NCBI RefSeq assembly: GCF_014694385.1
Contig: NZ_JAAOCA010000034.1
Span: forward strand, 1-61,541
DNA length: 61,541 nt
Direction: 5' to 3'
Origin: Pseudomonas typographi
GTDB lineage: Bacteria > Pseudomonadota > Gammaproteobacteria > Pseudomonadales > Pseudomonadaceae
Shown here in pieces: positions 25,708-34,138 of the stretch (positions within the stretch are counted from its first letter, which is position 1; every line of letters starts with the position of its first letter). Both the position numbers and the translations under genes were made by a program. The notes below the pieces were generated by a model. It saw only the letters and a program-made list of their open reading frames with translations. It did no database searches and was not told where the DNA came from.

Positions 25708-26610
25708 TTACCGCCAAGCCTGGGTGGCGTCGCTGAGCATTTGCCCGATCAACCGGGCAAAACGCTGCGCGAGCACACTGTGTGGCCGGTCACTGGGCAA
25801 CAGCAGGTAGGTGGTGAAGCGAATATCCGGCAAAAAAGGCCGGGTATCGATGCTCAGGTGCCGGCATTCCTGTGCCACCAGCGGGCTGACGATGCCCACC
25901 CCCAAGCCCAGCCCCACCAACGAACAAATGGTGGCGGCGTAAGGCGTTTCCAGGTTCATGCGGCGAAACCCTTTGGTTTCCGGGAATAGCCGGTCGATGC
26001 GGGCGCGGGAGCCGTCGTTGTGCAACAAGGAGATGAACTCTTCACCCTCAAGGTCGTTGGGGGTCACGCTCGCCAGCGTTTGCAGGCGGTGCCCGCGTGG
26101 GAAGACGCACACCCCAGGCACATCGCACAGCACCTTCGCAATCACTCCCGGTGTTTGCTCCCCCACATAGGACGCCAACCCCACATCGCAGAATCGCGAA
26201 GCGGCCCAACGCGCCACGGCTGGCGAATCGTGGGTGTGAATAGAAATCGCGACGCCCGGGTGTTCTTGGCGAAAACGCTGGATCACATGCGGCAGTACCG
26301 TGAGCGACAGCGACGGCACCGCCGCGATACGCAGCCGGCCGGTGCCACCGCGGCGGATGTTCAGTGCGGCGTCTTCGATGCTTTGCAACCCGATGAACGC
26401 GCGCTCGACATCCGCGAACAACGCCGCGCCTTCGTCGGTGGCTTGCAAACGCCCGCCGCTGCGCTCGAACAATTTAAAGCCGCTGGCGCGCTCCAACTGC
26501 GCGATCAGCCGGCTGATATTGGGCTGGGAGGTGTGTAGCGCTTCGGCGGCCGCGGTCATCGAGCCGCTCAGCATCACCGCACGAAACGCTTCGACTTGCT
26601 TAAAGTTCAT
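25708..26610 (-). CDS. LysR-type regulator of the adjacent amino-acid/lyase operon
   Basis: 300 residues. The N-terminal winged helix (MNFKQVEAFRAVMLSGSMTA, then LHTSQPNISRLIAQLE) is classic LysR, and the effector domain (GRLRIAAVPSLSLTVLPHV) resembles the OccR/NocR group that senses opines and amino acids. It diverges from the transporter operon at 26800, so that operon is its likely target. An ATATC-N5-GGTAT palindrome lies nine bases before its own start, suggesting autoregulation. Confidence 0.9.
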   Translation of the reverse strand: MNFKQVEAFRAVMLSGSMTAAAEALHTSQPNISRLIAQLERASGFKLFERSGGRLQATDEGAALFADVERAFIGLQSIEDAALNIRRGGTGRLRIAAVPSLSLTVLPHVIQRFRQEHPGVAISIHTHDSPAVARWAASRFCDVGLASYVGEQTPGVIAKVLCDVPGVCVFPRGHRLQTLASVTPNDLEGEEFISLLHNDGSRARIDRLFPETKGFRRMNLETPYAATICSLVGLGLGVGIVSPLVAQECRHLSIDTRPFLPDIRFTTYLLLPSDRPHSVLAQRFARLIGQMLSDATQAWR

Positions 26611-26619
26611 GGTTTGGCC

Positions 26620-26634
26620 ATATCAAAATGGTAT
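26620..26634. promoter_or_regulatory. LysR-type binding palindrome (ATAYC-N5-GRTAT)
   Basis: ATATCAAAATGGTAT is an imperfect 15-base inverted repeat with the T-N11-A core used by LysR-type regulators. It lies in the lysR/transporter divergent promoter region. Confidence 0.55.
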
Positions 26635-26799
26635 GCATGGCTACTGTATTGTGATTTGTTGGCATGGGCCAGAGGCTTTATAACGGTGCCTACGCAAAGC
26701 ACACAGATGCCGCCCGCGCCTCACCTCCTTTCGCCTGCCGTACGTAGTTCGATACGCCGTTTTCTATCGGGGCACACAGGTAATCAACCAGGAGGCACC

Positions 26800-27642
26800 A
26801 TGCAGTTATCGTTCAAACACCTCGCAAGTGCATTCACCCTGGCCATGGCCGCCCAGGGTTTTGGCTTGGCCTGCGCCGCAGAATTGCCGGCGGTGCCGGA
26901 CGACATCAAGCAAGCCGGGCAATTGCGCGCCGGTGTGCGCTGTGACCAGCCGCCTTATGGTTTCCAGGATGATACCGGCGAATTTGCCGGGGTCGAGGTG
27001 GAGATGGCCCGGCAGATCGCCGAATGGGCGCTGGGCGCCAAAGACAAGGTGGCCTTCACCTGCGTCACGGCCGAGAACAGGGTGCCGCAACTGCTGGGCC
27101 ACAAGGTCGACCTGCTGATCGCTACGCTGGGGGTGACCCCGGAGCGGCAACGGGTGATCGACTTCACCACGGCGTACCGCTGGGGGGCCAGCGATGTGAT
27201 GGTAGCCAAGGACAGCAGCATCCAGAAAATCGCCGACCTCAAGGGCAAAACCTTGGCCACGCTCAAGGGTTCGGTACAGGCCAAGTGGTTCGAAGACCAC
27301 ATGCCCGATGTGACAACCCTGCGCATGAACAGCGCCGCCGATGCCCTGCAAACGTTCCGCCAGGGCCGCGCCGATGCCTACACTCACGACGCCGCCACGC
27401 TGGTGGTGGTAGCCGCCAACGATGCCAACGTGCGCCTGTTGGGCGAGCCGTTTCAGATCTCCGATGCCGCCATCGGCGTGCGCAAGAACGAAGCCGCCTG
27501 GCGCGACTACCTCAGTGCCGCGGTGGCACGCATGCACGAAGAAAAACTGTTCCGCGGTTGGGTGCAGGCCTACGTGCCGCAGAACATCCAAAGCTATTAC
27601 CTGAGCGTGTTCGAGCAGCCCAAACCGGCTGAAGCACTGTAA
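26800..27642 (+). CDS. Periplasmic amino-acid-binding protein of ABC transporter (family 3)
   Basis: 280 residues from the ATG at 26800, which has AGGAGG upstream and leads into a signal peptide ending near ACAAEL. The mature protein shows GQLRAGVRCDQPPYGFQDDT, the membrane-permeant ligand start FAGVEVEMARQIAEW and DLLIATLGVTPERQRVIDFT, typical of polar amino-acid binding proteins (SBP_bac_3). It opens the operon with two permeases, a lyase and an ATPase. The ligand is not readable, but an amino acid or N-substituted aspartate would fit the lyase. Confidence 0.92.
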   Translation: MQLSFKHLASAFTLAMAAQGFGLACAAELPAVPDDIKQAGQLRAGVRCDQPPYGFQDDTGEFAGVEVEMARQIAEWALGAKDKVAFTCVTAENRVPQLLGHKVDLLIATLGVTPERQRVIDFTTAYRWGASDVMVAKDSSIQKIADLKGKTLATLKGSVQAKWFEDHMPDVTTLRMNSAADALQTFRQGRADAYTHDAATLVVVAANDANVRLLGEPFQISDAAIGVRKNEAAWRDYLSAAVARMHEEKLFRGWVQAYVPQNIQSYYLSVFEQPKPAEAL

Positions 27643-27654
27643 GCGGGCCGGGCC

Positions 27655-28317
27655 ATGGATTTCGACGTCAATTACTTGCTGGCGCAGTGGCCGGCGTTGT
27701 TCGCCGGCCTGCTGATGACCCTGCGGGTGTCGCTGTTGGCCATCGGTTTTTCCCTGCTGATCGGCGTTCTCGGTGGTGGCGTGCGCGCGCTGCGCGTTCC
27801 GCTGCTGGGGCCTGCGGTGGCGCTGTACGTTGAAGTGATCCGCAACACGCCGATCCTGGTGCAGTTGTTTTTCATCTTCTATGGCCTGCCTGCCATTGGC
27901 CTTGAACTGTCGCTGTTCTGGTCCGGGGTGCTGTGCCTGTCGCTGTGGGCCGGCGCCTACCAGGTGGAGAACGTGCGCGGCGGGCTGGCCACGGTGGAGT
28001 GGGGCATGCACGAAGCGGCGTTTGCCCTCAGCCTGCGCCCATGGCATTACTTTTGCCTGATCGCCCTGCCCATCGCCTTTCGCACCAGCCTGCCGGCGAT
28101 GCTCAACACCGCTATCTCACTGCTGAAGAACTCCTCGTACTTGCAAGCCATCGGTTTGGCCGAGTTGACGTTCGTCGCGGTGGATCGCATCGCCACGGAT
28201 TTTCGCGCCCTTGAGATGTTCAGCGCCATCTGCGTGCTGTACCTGGCGTTGGTCGCGCTGCTGGCGTTGGCCGCCGGGCGCTTGGCGGCCCACCTGCAAC
28301 GCCCGTTCCGGCCGTGA
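27655..28317 (+). CDS. Amino-acid ABC transporter permease (HisM/GlnP type), first of pair
   Basis: 220 residues with about five membrane helices and the permease signature around AAFALSLRPWHYFCLIALPI, the EAA-loop contact with the ATPase. An early EVIRNTPILVQLFFIFYGLP is typical of polar amino-acid permeases. It starts 12 bases after the binding protein gene and ends 7 bases before the second permease. Confidence 0.92.
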   Translation: MDFDVNYLLAQWPALFAGLLMTLRVSLLAIGFSLLIGVLGGGVRALRVPLLGPAVALYVEVIRNTPILVQLFFIFYGLPAIGLELSLFWSGVLCLSLWAGAYQVENVRGGLATVEWGMHEAAFALSLRPWHYFCLIALPIAFRTSLPAMLNTAISLLKNSSYLQAIGLAELTFVAVDRIATDFRALEMFSAICVLYLALVALLALAAGRLAAHLQRPFRP

Positions 28318-28324
28318 GGTAGCG

Positions 28325-29005
28325 ATGAATTTCTTGATCGAGAACTGGAGTTTCGTGGCCAAGGGCCTATGGATGACCGTGCGCTTGGCGCTGGTGATCC
28401 TGCTGTTCACCACCTTGATTTCGGCGCTGTTCGGAATACTGGCGACCTTTCGCCAGCGTGCGCTGCGCTGGGCGATTCATGGTTACGTGGAGCTGTTTCG
28501 CTCGATCCCGCTGATCGTCAATGTGTTCTTTATATTTTTCGGGGCGCCGATGCTCGGCCTTGACTTCACCCCGTTCGCCGCCGTCACCACCGGGCTGACC
28601 TTATGGGGCAGCGCCAACGGCATCGAAATTGTGCGCGGCGGGCTGGAGTCGGTGCCGCGCCACCAGTGGAAGAGCGCCTGGGCGCTGGGGCTGCGGCCCT
28701 GGCAGATCTACCTGCACGTGATCGTGCCGCAGTCGCTGCGGGCCATCCTGCCGGCCTTCACCGGCTTGCTGACCATGCTGGTGCAGGCCACCTCGCTGGG
28801 TGCGCTGGTAGGCGTCGGGGAGTTTCTCAAGGTGGGCCAAATCATTATCGAGCGGGCCACGGTGATGACCGGGGTAAGCCCGGCCTTTAGCGTCTACGGC
28901 ATGGTGCTGCTGGTGTATTTCGTAATTTGTTCGGCGCTGAGCTGGCTCAGCCGTTATCTGGAGCGTCGCCTGGGTCGTCCGGCGATGCGCGCAAAAGGGG
29001 TTTGA
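28325..29005 (+). CDS. Amino-acid ABC transporter permease, second of pair
   Basis: 226 residues from the ATG at 28325 (GAGGTAGCG ahead). Contains VELFRSIPLIVNVFFIFFG and the EAA-like loop KSAWALGLRPWQIYLHVIVP. With the first permease it forms the heterodimeric channel in the inner membrane. The stop is two bases before the GTG start of the lyase gene. Confidence 0.92.
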   Translation: MNFLIENWSFVAKGLWMTVRLALVILLFTTLISALFGILATFRQRALRWAIHGYVELFRSIPLIVNVFFIFFGAPMLGLDFTPFAAVTTGLTLWGSANGIEIVRGGLESVPRHQWKSAWALGLRPWQIYLHVIVPQSLRAILPAFTGLLTMLVQATSLGALVGVGEFLKVGQIIIERATVMTGVSPAFSVYGMVLLVYFVICSALSWLSRYLERRLGRPAMRAKGV

Positions 29006-29007
29006 TC

Positions 29008-30510
29008 GTGCAACAGTCCAAAGTCAGCCGTCGCTTGAAGGAAACCACCGCCGCGGAGGTCAACGAGTTTATCTACCGCCCTCGGCTGGAAGGCTTTGCC
29101 GGCGGGTTCGCCGCACTCGGCGACATCAACAAGGCTCACCTGATCATGCTCGCCGAATGTGGCCTGATCCGAGGCGAACACGCGGCCACATTGGCCCGCG
29201 GCGTACTCGCCATGGAGGCCGCCGGCCCGGCGGCGGTGCCGCTGGACCCGGCCCGTGAAGACGCCTACTTCAATTACGAGGCCCATTTGATCGCCCAGAT
29301 CGGCGCCGACGTGGGCGGGCGCCTGCACACCGGGCGTAGCCGCAACGACATCCTCGCCACCCTCGACCGGCTGCGCTGCCGCGAGGTGTTGATGGACGTG
29401 CTCGACGCCCTGCATGAGGTGCGCGGCGCCGCCCTGGGCAACGCCGAGCGCTTCGCCAGCACGGTGATGCCCGGTTACACCCACCTGCAACCGGCGCAGC
29501 CGATCACGTACGGTTATTACCTGGCCGCGGTGGAGCAAGCGCTGGCACGGGACTGCCAGCGCTTGGAGCAGGCCCTGGTGTCGATGAACCAGAGCCCGCT
29601 GGGCGCGGCGGCTTTCGCCGGTACGCCGTTCGCCATCGACCGCGCGCGCACCGCCGAGCTGCTGGGCTTCGATGGCTATGTCGACAATGCGCTGGACGCG
29701 GTGGGGTCACGTGACTTCATTCTCGAAAGCCTGTCGCACTTGAGCCTGTTGGCGGTGTTCTGGAGCCGCGTGGCGCAAGACTACTTCGTCTGGAGCACCC
29801 ACGAATTCGCGCTGATCGACTTCCCAGACAGCGTCGCCGCCACCTCCAGCATCATGCCGCAGAAGAAAAACCTGACCGTACTCGAATACCTCAAGGGCCG
29901 CAGTGGGCACATCGTAGGGTTGTTGATGGGCGCCAGCATGACCGTCAAGGGCACGAACTTCACCCATACCGGCGATGGCAACCGCGAGGGCACCCGGGGC
30001 TTTTGGGAAGCCGCCGAGGAAACCCTGCGCTGCCTGAAGCTGCTGGCGCTGGTGCTGCGTACCGCCACGCCGAACGCCGGCGTGGCGCTGGCCAAGGCCG
30101 GTGAAGACTTTTCCACCGCCACCGGGTTGGCTGATTTGATCGTACGCGAGGCGGACCTTTCATTCCGTGAGGCCCACCATGTGGTCGGTGCGGCCGTGCG
30201 CATGGCCATGGACGCTGGCCTGCCAGCCCATCGCATCGACAGCGCCATGGTCGATACCTGCGCCATGGCGCAGTTGGGCCACCCGCTTGGCCTCGACCCG
30301 CAGCAACTGCGCCAATGCCTGGACCCGGCCGCCAACGTGCAAGCCCGCGCCTCGGCCGGCGGCCCGGCCCAGGCCACGTTGCTGCCGGCCTTGCAACGCG
30401 CCGGCCAGCACCTGGCCAGCGCCCGCCAGGCGAACCAGGCGCGCCGTGAACGCCTGGCCGCTGCGCAACAGCGTTTGCAGCGCGCCACCCAAGCACAGGC
30501 TGCGCAGTGA
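29008..30510 (+). CDS. Argininosuccinate-lyase-superfamily C-N lyase within a transporter operon
   Basis: 500 residues from a GTG at 29008, two bases after the permease stop. The fumarase/aspartase fold signatures are present: HTGRSRND at 107-114, PGYTHLQPAQP at 155-165 with the catalytic His, and the Ser loop SSIMPQKKN at 280-288. After that loop the sequence reads LTVLEYLKGRSG, whereas true ArgH usually has PDALE(L). It also has an unusual C-terminus rich in Gln/Ala. Known relatives of ArgH outside arginine synthesis include EDDS lyase, which releases fumarate from N-substituted aspartates. Placement between transporter genes suggests breakdown of an imported N-substituted aspartate rather than biosynthesis. 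The substrate is inference. Confidence 0.85.
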   Translation: MQQSKVSRRLKETTAAEVNEFIYRPRLEGFAGGFAALGDINKAHLIMLAECGLIRGEHAATLARGVLAMEAAGPAAVPLDPAREDAYFNYEAHLIAQIGADVGGRLHTGRSRNDILATLDRLRCREVLMDVLDALHEVRGAALGNAERFASTVMPGYTHLQPAQPITYGYYLAAVEQALARDCQRLEQALVSMNQSPLGAAAFAGTPFAIDRARTAELLGFDGYVDNALDAVGSRDFILESLSHLSLLAVFWSRVAQDYFVWSTHEFALIDFPDSVAATSSIMPQKKNLTVLEYLKGRSGHIVGLLMGASMTVKGTNFTHTGDGNREGTRGFWEAAEETLRCLKLLALVLRTATPNAGVALAKAGEDFSTATGLADLIVREADLSFREAHHVVGAAVRMAMDAGLPAHRIDSAMVDTCAMAQLGHPLGLDPQQLRQCLDPAANVQARASAGGPAQATLLPALQRAGQHLASARQANQARRERLAAAQQRLQRATQAQAAQ

Positions 30511-31244
30511 GCCGCGTGTTGCAGGTGCGCGGCCTGCGCAAGCACTTCGGCGAGCACGAGGTGATCAAGGGCGTGGACCTGGATGTGGAGGCCGGCGAGG
30601 TGGTGGTGATCATCGGCCCGAGCGGTTCGGGCAAATCGACGTTCATCCGCTGCCTGAACAGCTTGGAAGCGCCTTCGGCCGGCGATGTGCAGGTTCACGG
30701 CGGTAGCGCCGCCCATGCTGGCGACCGCAAGGCCCTGGCCAAACTGCGCGAAGAGGTGGGTATGGTGTTCCAGGATTACACGCTGTTCCCGCACATGAGC
30801 GTACTGGCCAATATCATGCTCGCGCCGGTCAAGCTCGGCCGCATGAACAAGGCCCAGGCCCGCGACACCGCGTTGGCGCTGCTCGAGCGCGTAGGCCTGC
30901 GGCACAAGGCCGAGGGCTACCCGGCGCAGCTTTCGGGCGGGCAGCAGCAGCGGGTGGCGATCGTGCGCGCGCTGGCGATGAAGCCTAAATTGTTATTGTT
31001 CGACGAGCCCACGTCTGCCCTGGACCCGGAAACGGTGAACGAGGTCCTGAATGTGATGAAGGCACTGGCCAGCGAAGGCATGACCATGGTCGTGGTCACC
31101 CATGAAATGGGCTTTGCCCGCGATGTGGCGGACCGGGTGGTGTTCTTCGACGGCGGGCGCATCGTTGAAACCGGCCCGCCGGCGCAGATTTTCAGCCAGC
31201 CAGCCGAGGCGCGGACTCGGCAGTTCCTGGCCAGCGTTTTATAG
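30507..31244 (+). CDS. Amino-acid ABC transporter ATP-binding protein (GlnQ/HisP type)
   Basis: 245 residues. Walker A GPSGSGKST (residues about 38-46), Q-loop in EEVGMVFQDYTLFPHMS, signature LSGGQQQRVAIVRAL, Walker B LLLFDEPTSALDPE and the switch His in VVVTHEMGF are all present. ATGA-type overlap with the lyase gene shows the two are translated together. A short perfect hairpin follows at 31256. Confidence 0.95.
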   Translation: MSRVLQVRGLRKHFGEHEVIKGVDLDVEAGEVVVIIGPSGSGKSTFIRCLNSLEAPSAGDVQVHGGSAAHAGDRKALAKLREEVGMVFQDYTLFPHMSVLANIMLAPVKLGRMNKAQARDTALALLERVGLRHKAEGYPAQLSGGQQQRVAIVRALAMKPKLLLFDEPTSALDPETVNEVLNVMKALASEGMTMVVVTHEMGFARDVADRVVFFDGGRIVETGPPAQIFSQPAEARTRQFLASVL

Positions 31245-31255
31245 CCCAAGCGAGT

Positions 31256-31274
31256 AGCCCCCGGGGAGGGGGCT
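31256..31274 (+). terminator. Hairpin after the transporter operon
   Basis: AGCCCCC (31256-31262) pairs with GGGGGCT (31268-31274) around a five-base loop, 12 bases past the ATPase stop. No T-tract follows, so it may be a weak terminator or an mRNA-end stabiliser. Confidence 0.4.
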
Positions 31275-31290
31275 GGGCCGCTGCCGGCGC

Positions 31291-32127
31291 TTAAGCGAAA
31301 TCCCCCGGGCCATGGCGCTCGGGCACTTGCGTGGCTTCATCGCCCCAGGTGCGGTTCACCCGTTGCCCACGTTCGACCGCCGGCCGCTGCGCGATGGTGT
31401 CGGCCCAGCGTTTAACGTGGGTGTAGTCCTGCACCGACAGGAATTCCCCGGCGTTGTACAACTCGCCCCGCACCAGCTTGCCGTACCACGACCAGATGGC
31501 GATGTCGGCGATGCTGTATTCGGCACCGGCGATGTAGGCGCGTGCTTCCAAGTGGCGGTTGAGCACGTCGAGCTGGCGTTTGGTTTCCATGGCATAACGG
31601 TCGATCGGGTACTGGAGTTTTTCTGGCGCATAGGCATAGAAATGGCCAAAGCCGCCGCCCAGGAACGGCGCCGCGCCCATTTGCCAAAACAACCAGTTCA
31701 GCGCTTCGGTGCGGGCCAGGGGGTCTTGCGGCAGCAGGTCGGCAAAGGCGTCGGCCAGGTACAGCAAAATGGCCCCCGACTCGAACACCCGCACCGGCTC
31801 CTTGCCACGGCGGTCGACCAATGCGGGGATTTTCGAGTTGGGGTTGATGGCGACGAAGCCGCTGCCGAACTGCTCGCCCTCATTGATACGCACCGGCCAG
31901 GCATCGTACTCGGCGCCGGTATGGCCACGTTCGAGCAGTTCCTCGAACAGGATGGTCACCTTGATGCCGTTGGGCGTGGCCAGTGAGTACAACTGGAACG
32001 GGTGCTCGCCCACTGGCAGCGCTTTGTCGTGGGTAGCACCGGCCACCGGCCGGTTGATGCTGGCGAACTGGCCAGTGGTGCTTTGCGGGGGTGTCCAAAC
32101 GGCAGGGGGGGTGTAGGTGTCGGGCAT
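31291..32127 (-). CDS. yghU: YghU-like glutathione S-transferase family protein
   Basis: 278 residues from the ATG at 32127. A roughly 45-residue lead-in precedes the thioredoxin-fold GST N-domain (FQLYSLATPNGIKVTILFEE), the TPNG-KVT motif of the YghU/YfcG nu-class GSTs that bind glutathione or glutathione disulfide and reduce disulfides or peroxides. The C-domain has LNWLFWQMGAAPFLGGGFGH and IADIAIWSW. Length agrees with YghU (288). The open frame continues upstream to 32472 without support. No functional link to neighbours. Confidence 0.88.
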   Translation of the reverse strand: MPDTYTPPAVWTPPQSTTGQFASINRPVAGATHDKALPVGEHPFQLYSLATPNGIKVTILFEELLERGHTGAEYDAWPVRINEGEQFGSGFVAINPNSKIPALVDRRGKEPVRVFESGAILLYLADAFADLLPQDPLARTEALNWLFWQMGAAPFLGGGFGHFYAYAPEKLQYPIDRYAMETKRQLDVLNRHLEARAYIAGAEYSIADIAIWSWYGKLVRGELYNAGEFLSVQDYTHVKRWADTIAQRPAVERGQRVNRTWGDEATQVPERHGPGDFA

Positions 32128-32183
32128 GCTTGCAGGCCTCGTGGGTGAATGAAATGAGCAGGTGTGAACGCCCTGACTGCCGG

Positions 32184-32203
32184 CCGCCGCGTCTGTGCGG
32201 CGG
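32184..32203 (-). terminator. Hairpin directly after ddpF
   Basis: CCGCCGC (32184-32190) and GCGGCGG (32197-32203) form a perfect seven-pair stem with a six-base loop, abutting the ddpF stop codon. No T-tract is seen on the minus strand, so termination is only a possibility. Confidence 0.4.
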
Positions 32204-33157
32204 TTATGCCCGATGGCAGCGCACCTCGGCGCCCGCGACCCTGCGTAGGGCTTGGGGTTGCTCGCAGCCGGCGGCGGCCTTGGGGCAGCGGTCACGAAAA
32301 TAACAGCCGGCCGGTAGCGTGCGGTTGCCGGGCAGTTCGGTGCGCTGTGCGGCGGTGTCGCCCGCCAGCGGCTTGCCCAGTTGTGGCACGGCATCGAGCA
32401 ATAGTTGCGTATACGGGTGTTGCGGGCGGCCCAGCACGGTGGCCGTGGCGCCGGTTTCGACAACCTGCCCAAGGTACATCACCGCCACACGCTCGGCCAA
32501 GTGCCGCACCACCGACACGTTGTGCGAGATCAGCACATAGGCGAGGCCGCGTTCGCGTTGCAGCCGGCTGAGCAGGTTGAGAATCTGCGCCTGCACCGAG
32601 ATGTCCAGGGCCGAGGTTGGCTCATCCAGCACGATGACGTCTGGCGCCGAGGATAATGCCCGGGCGATGGCAATGCGTTGGCGCTGGCCCCCGGAGAACT
32701 GGTGGGGGTAGCGCCCCAGGTATTCGGCGCGGATACCCACCTGGGCCGCCAGGCCCTCGGCCACCGCGCGAAGGTCGCGGTGCCGGCCCTGGCGGTGTAC
32801 CACCAGCGGTTCGGTGATGATCTTCCACACCGGCAAGCGCGGGTTCAGCGAAGATTGCGGGTCTTGGAAGACGATCTGGATAGCGTGCTGGCGTTCGGCG
32901 TTGCTTTCGTAGGCATGGCGCACCTCGCCGCTGGCCGGCGCGATGAGGCCCAGCAGCAGCTGCGCCAGGGTGCTTTTGCCACAGCCGGATTCACCCACGA
33001 TGCCCAGGGTTTCCCCTTCGCCCAGGGCCAGGTCGATGCCGTTCAGGGCGTGGGCGTAGCCCTTGGAGCGGCCGAGCCAGTCGCGGCCGGCGGGGTAACG
33101 AACGTGAATGTTCTCAAGGCTTAACAGGGCCGGGCGGGTAGGGGCCAGGGCGTTCAT
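32204..33157 (-). CDS. ddpF: Dipeptide ABC transporter ATPase, DdpF-like
   Basis: 317 residues. Walker A GESGCGKSTL near residue 57, FQDPQSSLNPR, signature FSGGQRQRIAIARAL and DEPTSALD identify an oligopeptide-type ATPase; the C-terminal GCYFRDRCPKA Cys cluster is the usual oligo_HPY region. Its ATG overlaps the upstream ATPase stop. Position last in a ddpX-A-B-C-D-F order supports the name. Sequence alone cannot separate it from DppF. Confidence 0.75.
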   Translation of the reverse strand: MNALAPTRPALLSLENIHVRYPAGRDWLGRSKGYAHALNGIDLALGEGETLGIVGESGCGKSTLAQLLLGLIAPASGEVRHAYESNAERQHAIQIVFQDPQSSLNPRLPVWKIITEPLVVHRQGRHRDLRAVAEGLAAQVGIRAEYLGRYPHQFSGGQRQRIAIARALSSAPDVIVLDEPTSALDISVQAQILNLLSRLQRERGLAYVLISHNVSVVRHLAERVAVMYLGQVVETGATATVLGRPQHPYTQLLLDAVPQLGKPLAGDTAAQRTELPGNRTLPAGCYFRDRCPKAAAGCEQPQALRRVAGAEVRCHRA

Positions 33158-34137
33158 GCAACCGTCTCCTCGGCCTGCAGCCAGCAGGCGCTTCGGTGGT
33201 GGGCGGGCCCGGCGGCGAACAAGCCAGGCCGTGTTTCACAGCAGGGCATGCGCTGCGCGCAACGCGCCTTGAAGGCGCACCCGGTGGGCAGGGCGGCCAG
33301 GTTTGGGACCTGGCCGGGGATGCTGTGCAACTCGCTGCCAGGCCGCGCGCGCTCCGGCAGGCACGCCAGCAGCCCGCGGGTATAGGGGTGGCACGGGGTG
33401 GCCAGCACCTGCGCGGTGGCGCCCTGTTCGACGATGGCGCCGGCGTACATCACATACACCCGGTCACAAAACTGCCCGACCAGGGCCATGTCGTGGGTGA
33501 TCAGCAAGATCGCCGTGCCCCGTGCCCGCGCCTTTTCGCGCAACAGCAGCAGCACCTGGCGCTGCACGGTCACGTCCAGCGCAGTGGTCGGTTCGTCGGC
33601 GATCAGCAGCTTGGGGTCGCACGAGAACGCCAGGGCAATCATGATCCGCTGGCGCATGCCGCCGGAGAGTTCGAACGGGTAGCGCTCAAGCACCTGCTCC
33701 GGGTCCGCGATGTGCATGTCGCGCAGCAGTTCAACGGCCTTGGCCCTCGCCTGGGTATGGCCCAGCCGCTGGTGGCGCTGAATCACGTCGAGCAGTTGGC
33801 GGCCGATGCGCCGGGTGGGGTTGAGCGCGGTCATCGGCTCTTGGAAGATCATCGCCGCCTGGCGCCCGCGCAGCGCCATCAGTTGGCGCTCGCTTTGCGC
33901 CAGAATGTCGTGGCCGAGCAAGCGTACCGCGCCCTCGGTGACGCGGTAGCGGCCGTGGGGCAATAGCCCCAGGCTGAGCATGGCGGTCACCGACTTGCCG
34001 GAGCCCGACTCGCCCACCACCCCGACGATCTCGCCGGGCCGCACCGCCAGGGTAACCCCGTTGAGCGCTTTGGCACTGCTGCGAAAGCCCGGGAATTCCA
34101 GGCTCAGGTTGTCGATGGCCAATACTGCATCGGGCAT
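33154..34137 (-). CDS. ddpD: Dipeptide ABC transporter ATPase, DdpD-like
   Basis: 327 residues from the ATG at 34137; the frame opens further upstream inside ddpC. Walker A GESGSGKSVTA, MIFQEPMTALNPTRRIG, signature ELSGGMRQRIMIALAF and ADEPTTALDVT are complete, with a terminal GCAFKARC Cys region. DdpD in E. coli is 328 residues. It starts one base after the ddpC stop and overlaps ddpF. Confidence 0.75.
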   Translation of the reverse strand: MPDAVLAIDNLSLEFPGFRSSAKALNGVTLAVRPGEIVGVVGESGSGKSVTAMLSLGLLPHGRYRVTEGAVRLLGHDILAQSERQLMALRGRQAAMIFQEPMTALNPTRRIGRQLLDVIQRHQRLGHTQARAKAVELLRDMHIADPEQVLERYPFELSGGMRQRIMIALAFSCDPKLLIADEPTTALDVTVQRQVLLLLREKARARGTAILLITHDMALVGQFCDRVYVMYAGAIVEQGATAQVLATPCHPYTRGLLACLPERARPGSELHSIPGQVPNLAALPTGCAFKARCAQRMPCCETRPGLFAAGPAHHRSACWLQAEETVA

Positions 34138-34138
34138 G

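Noticed and set aside
29781..30905. 374-codon open frame antisense to the lyase and ATPase genes
   Set aside because: Crosses the junction of two clear genes and shows no recognisable motif.
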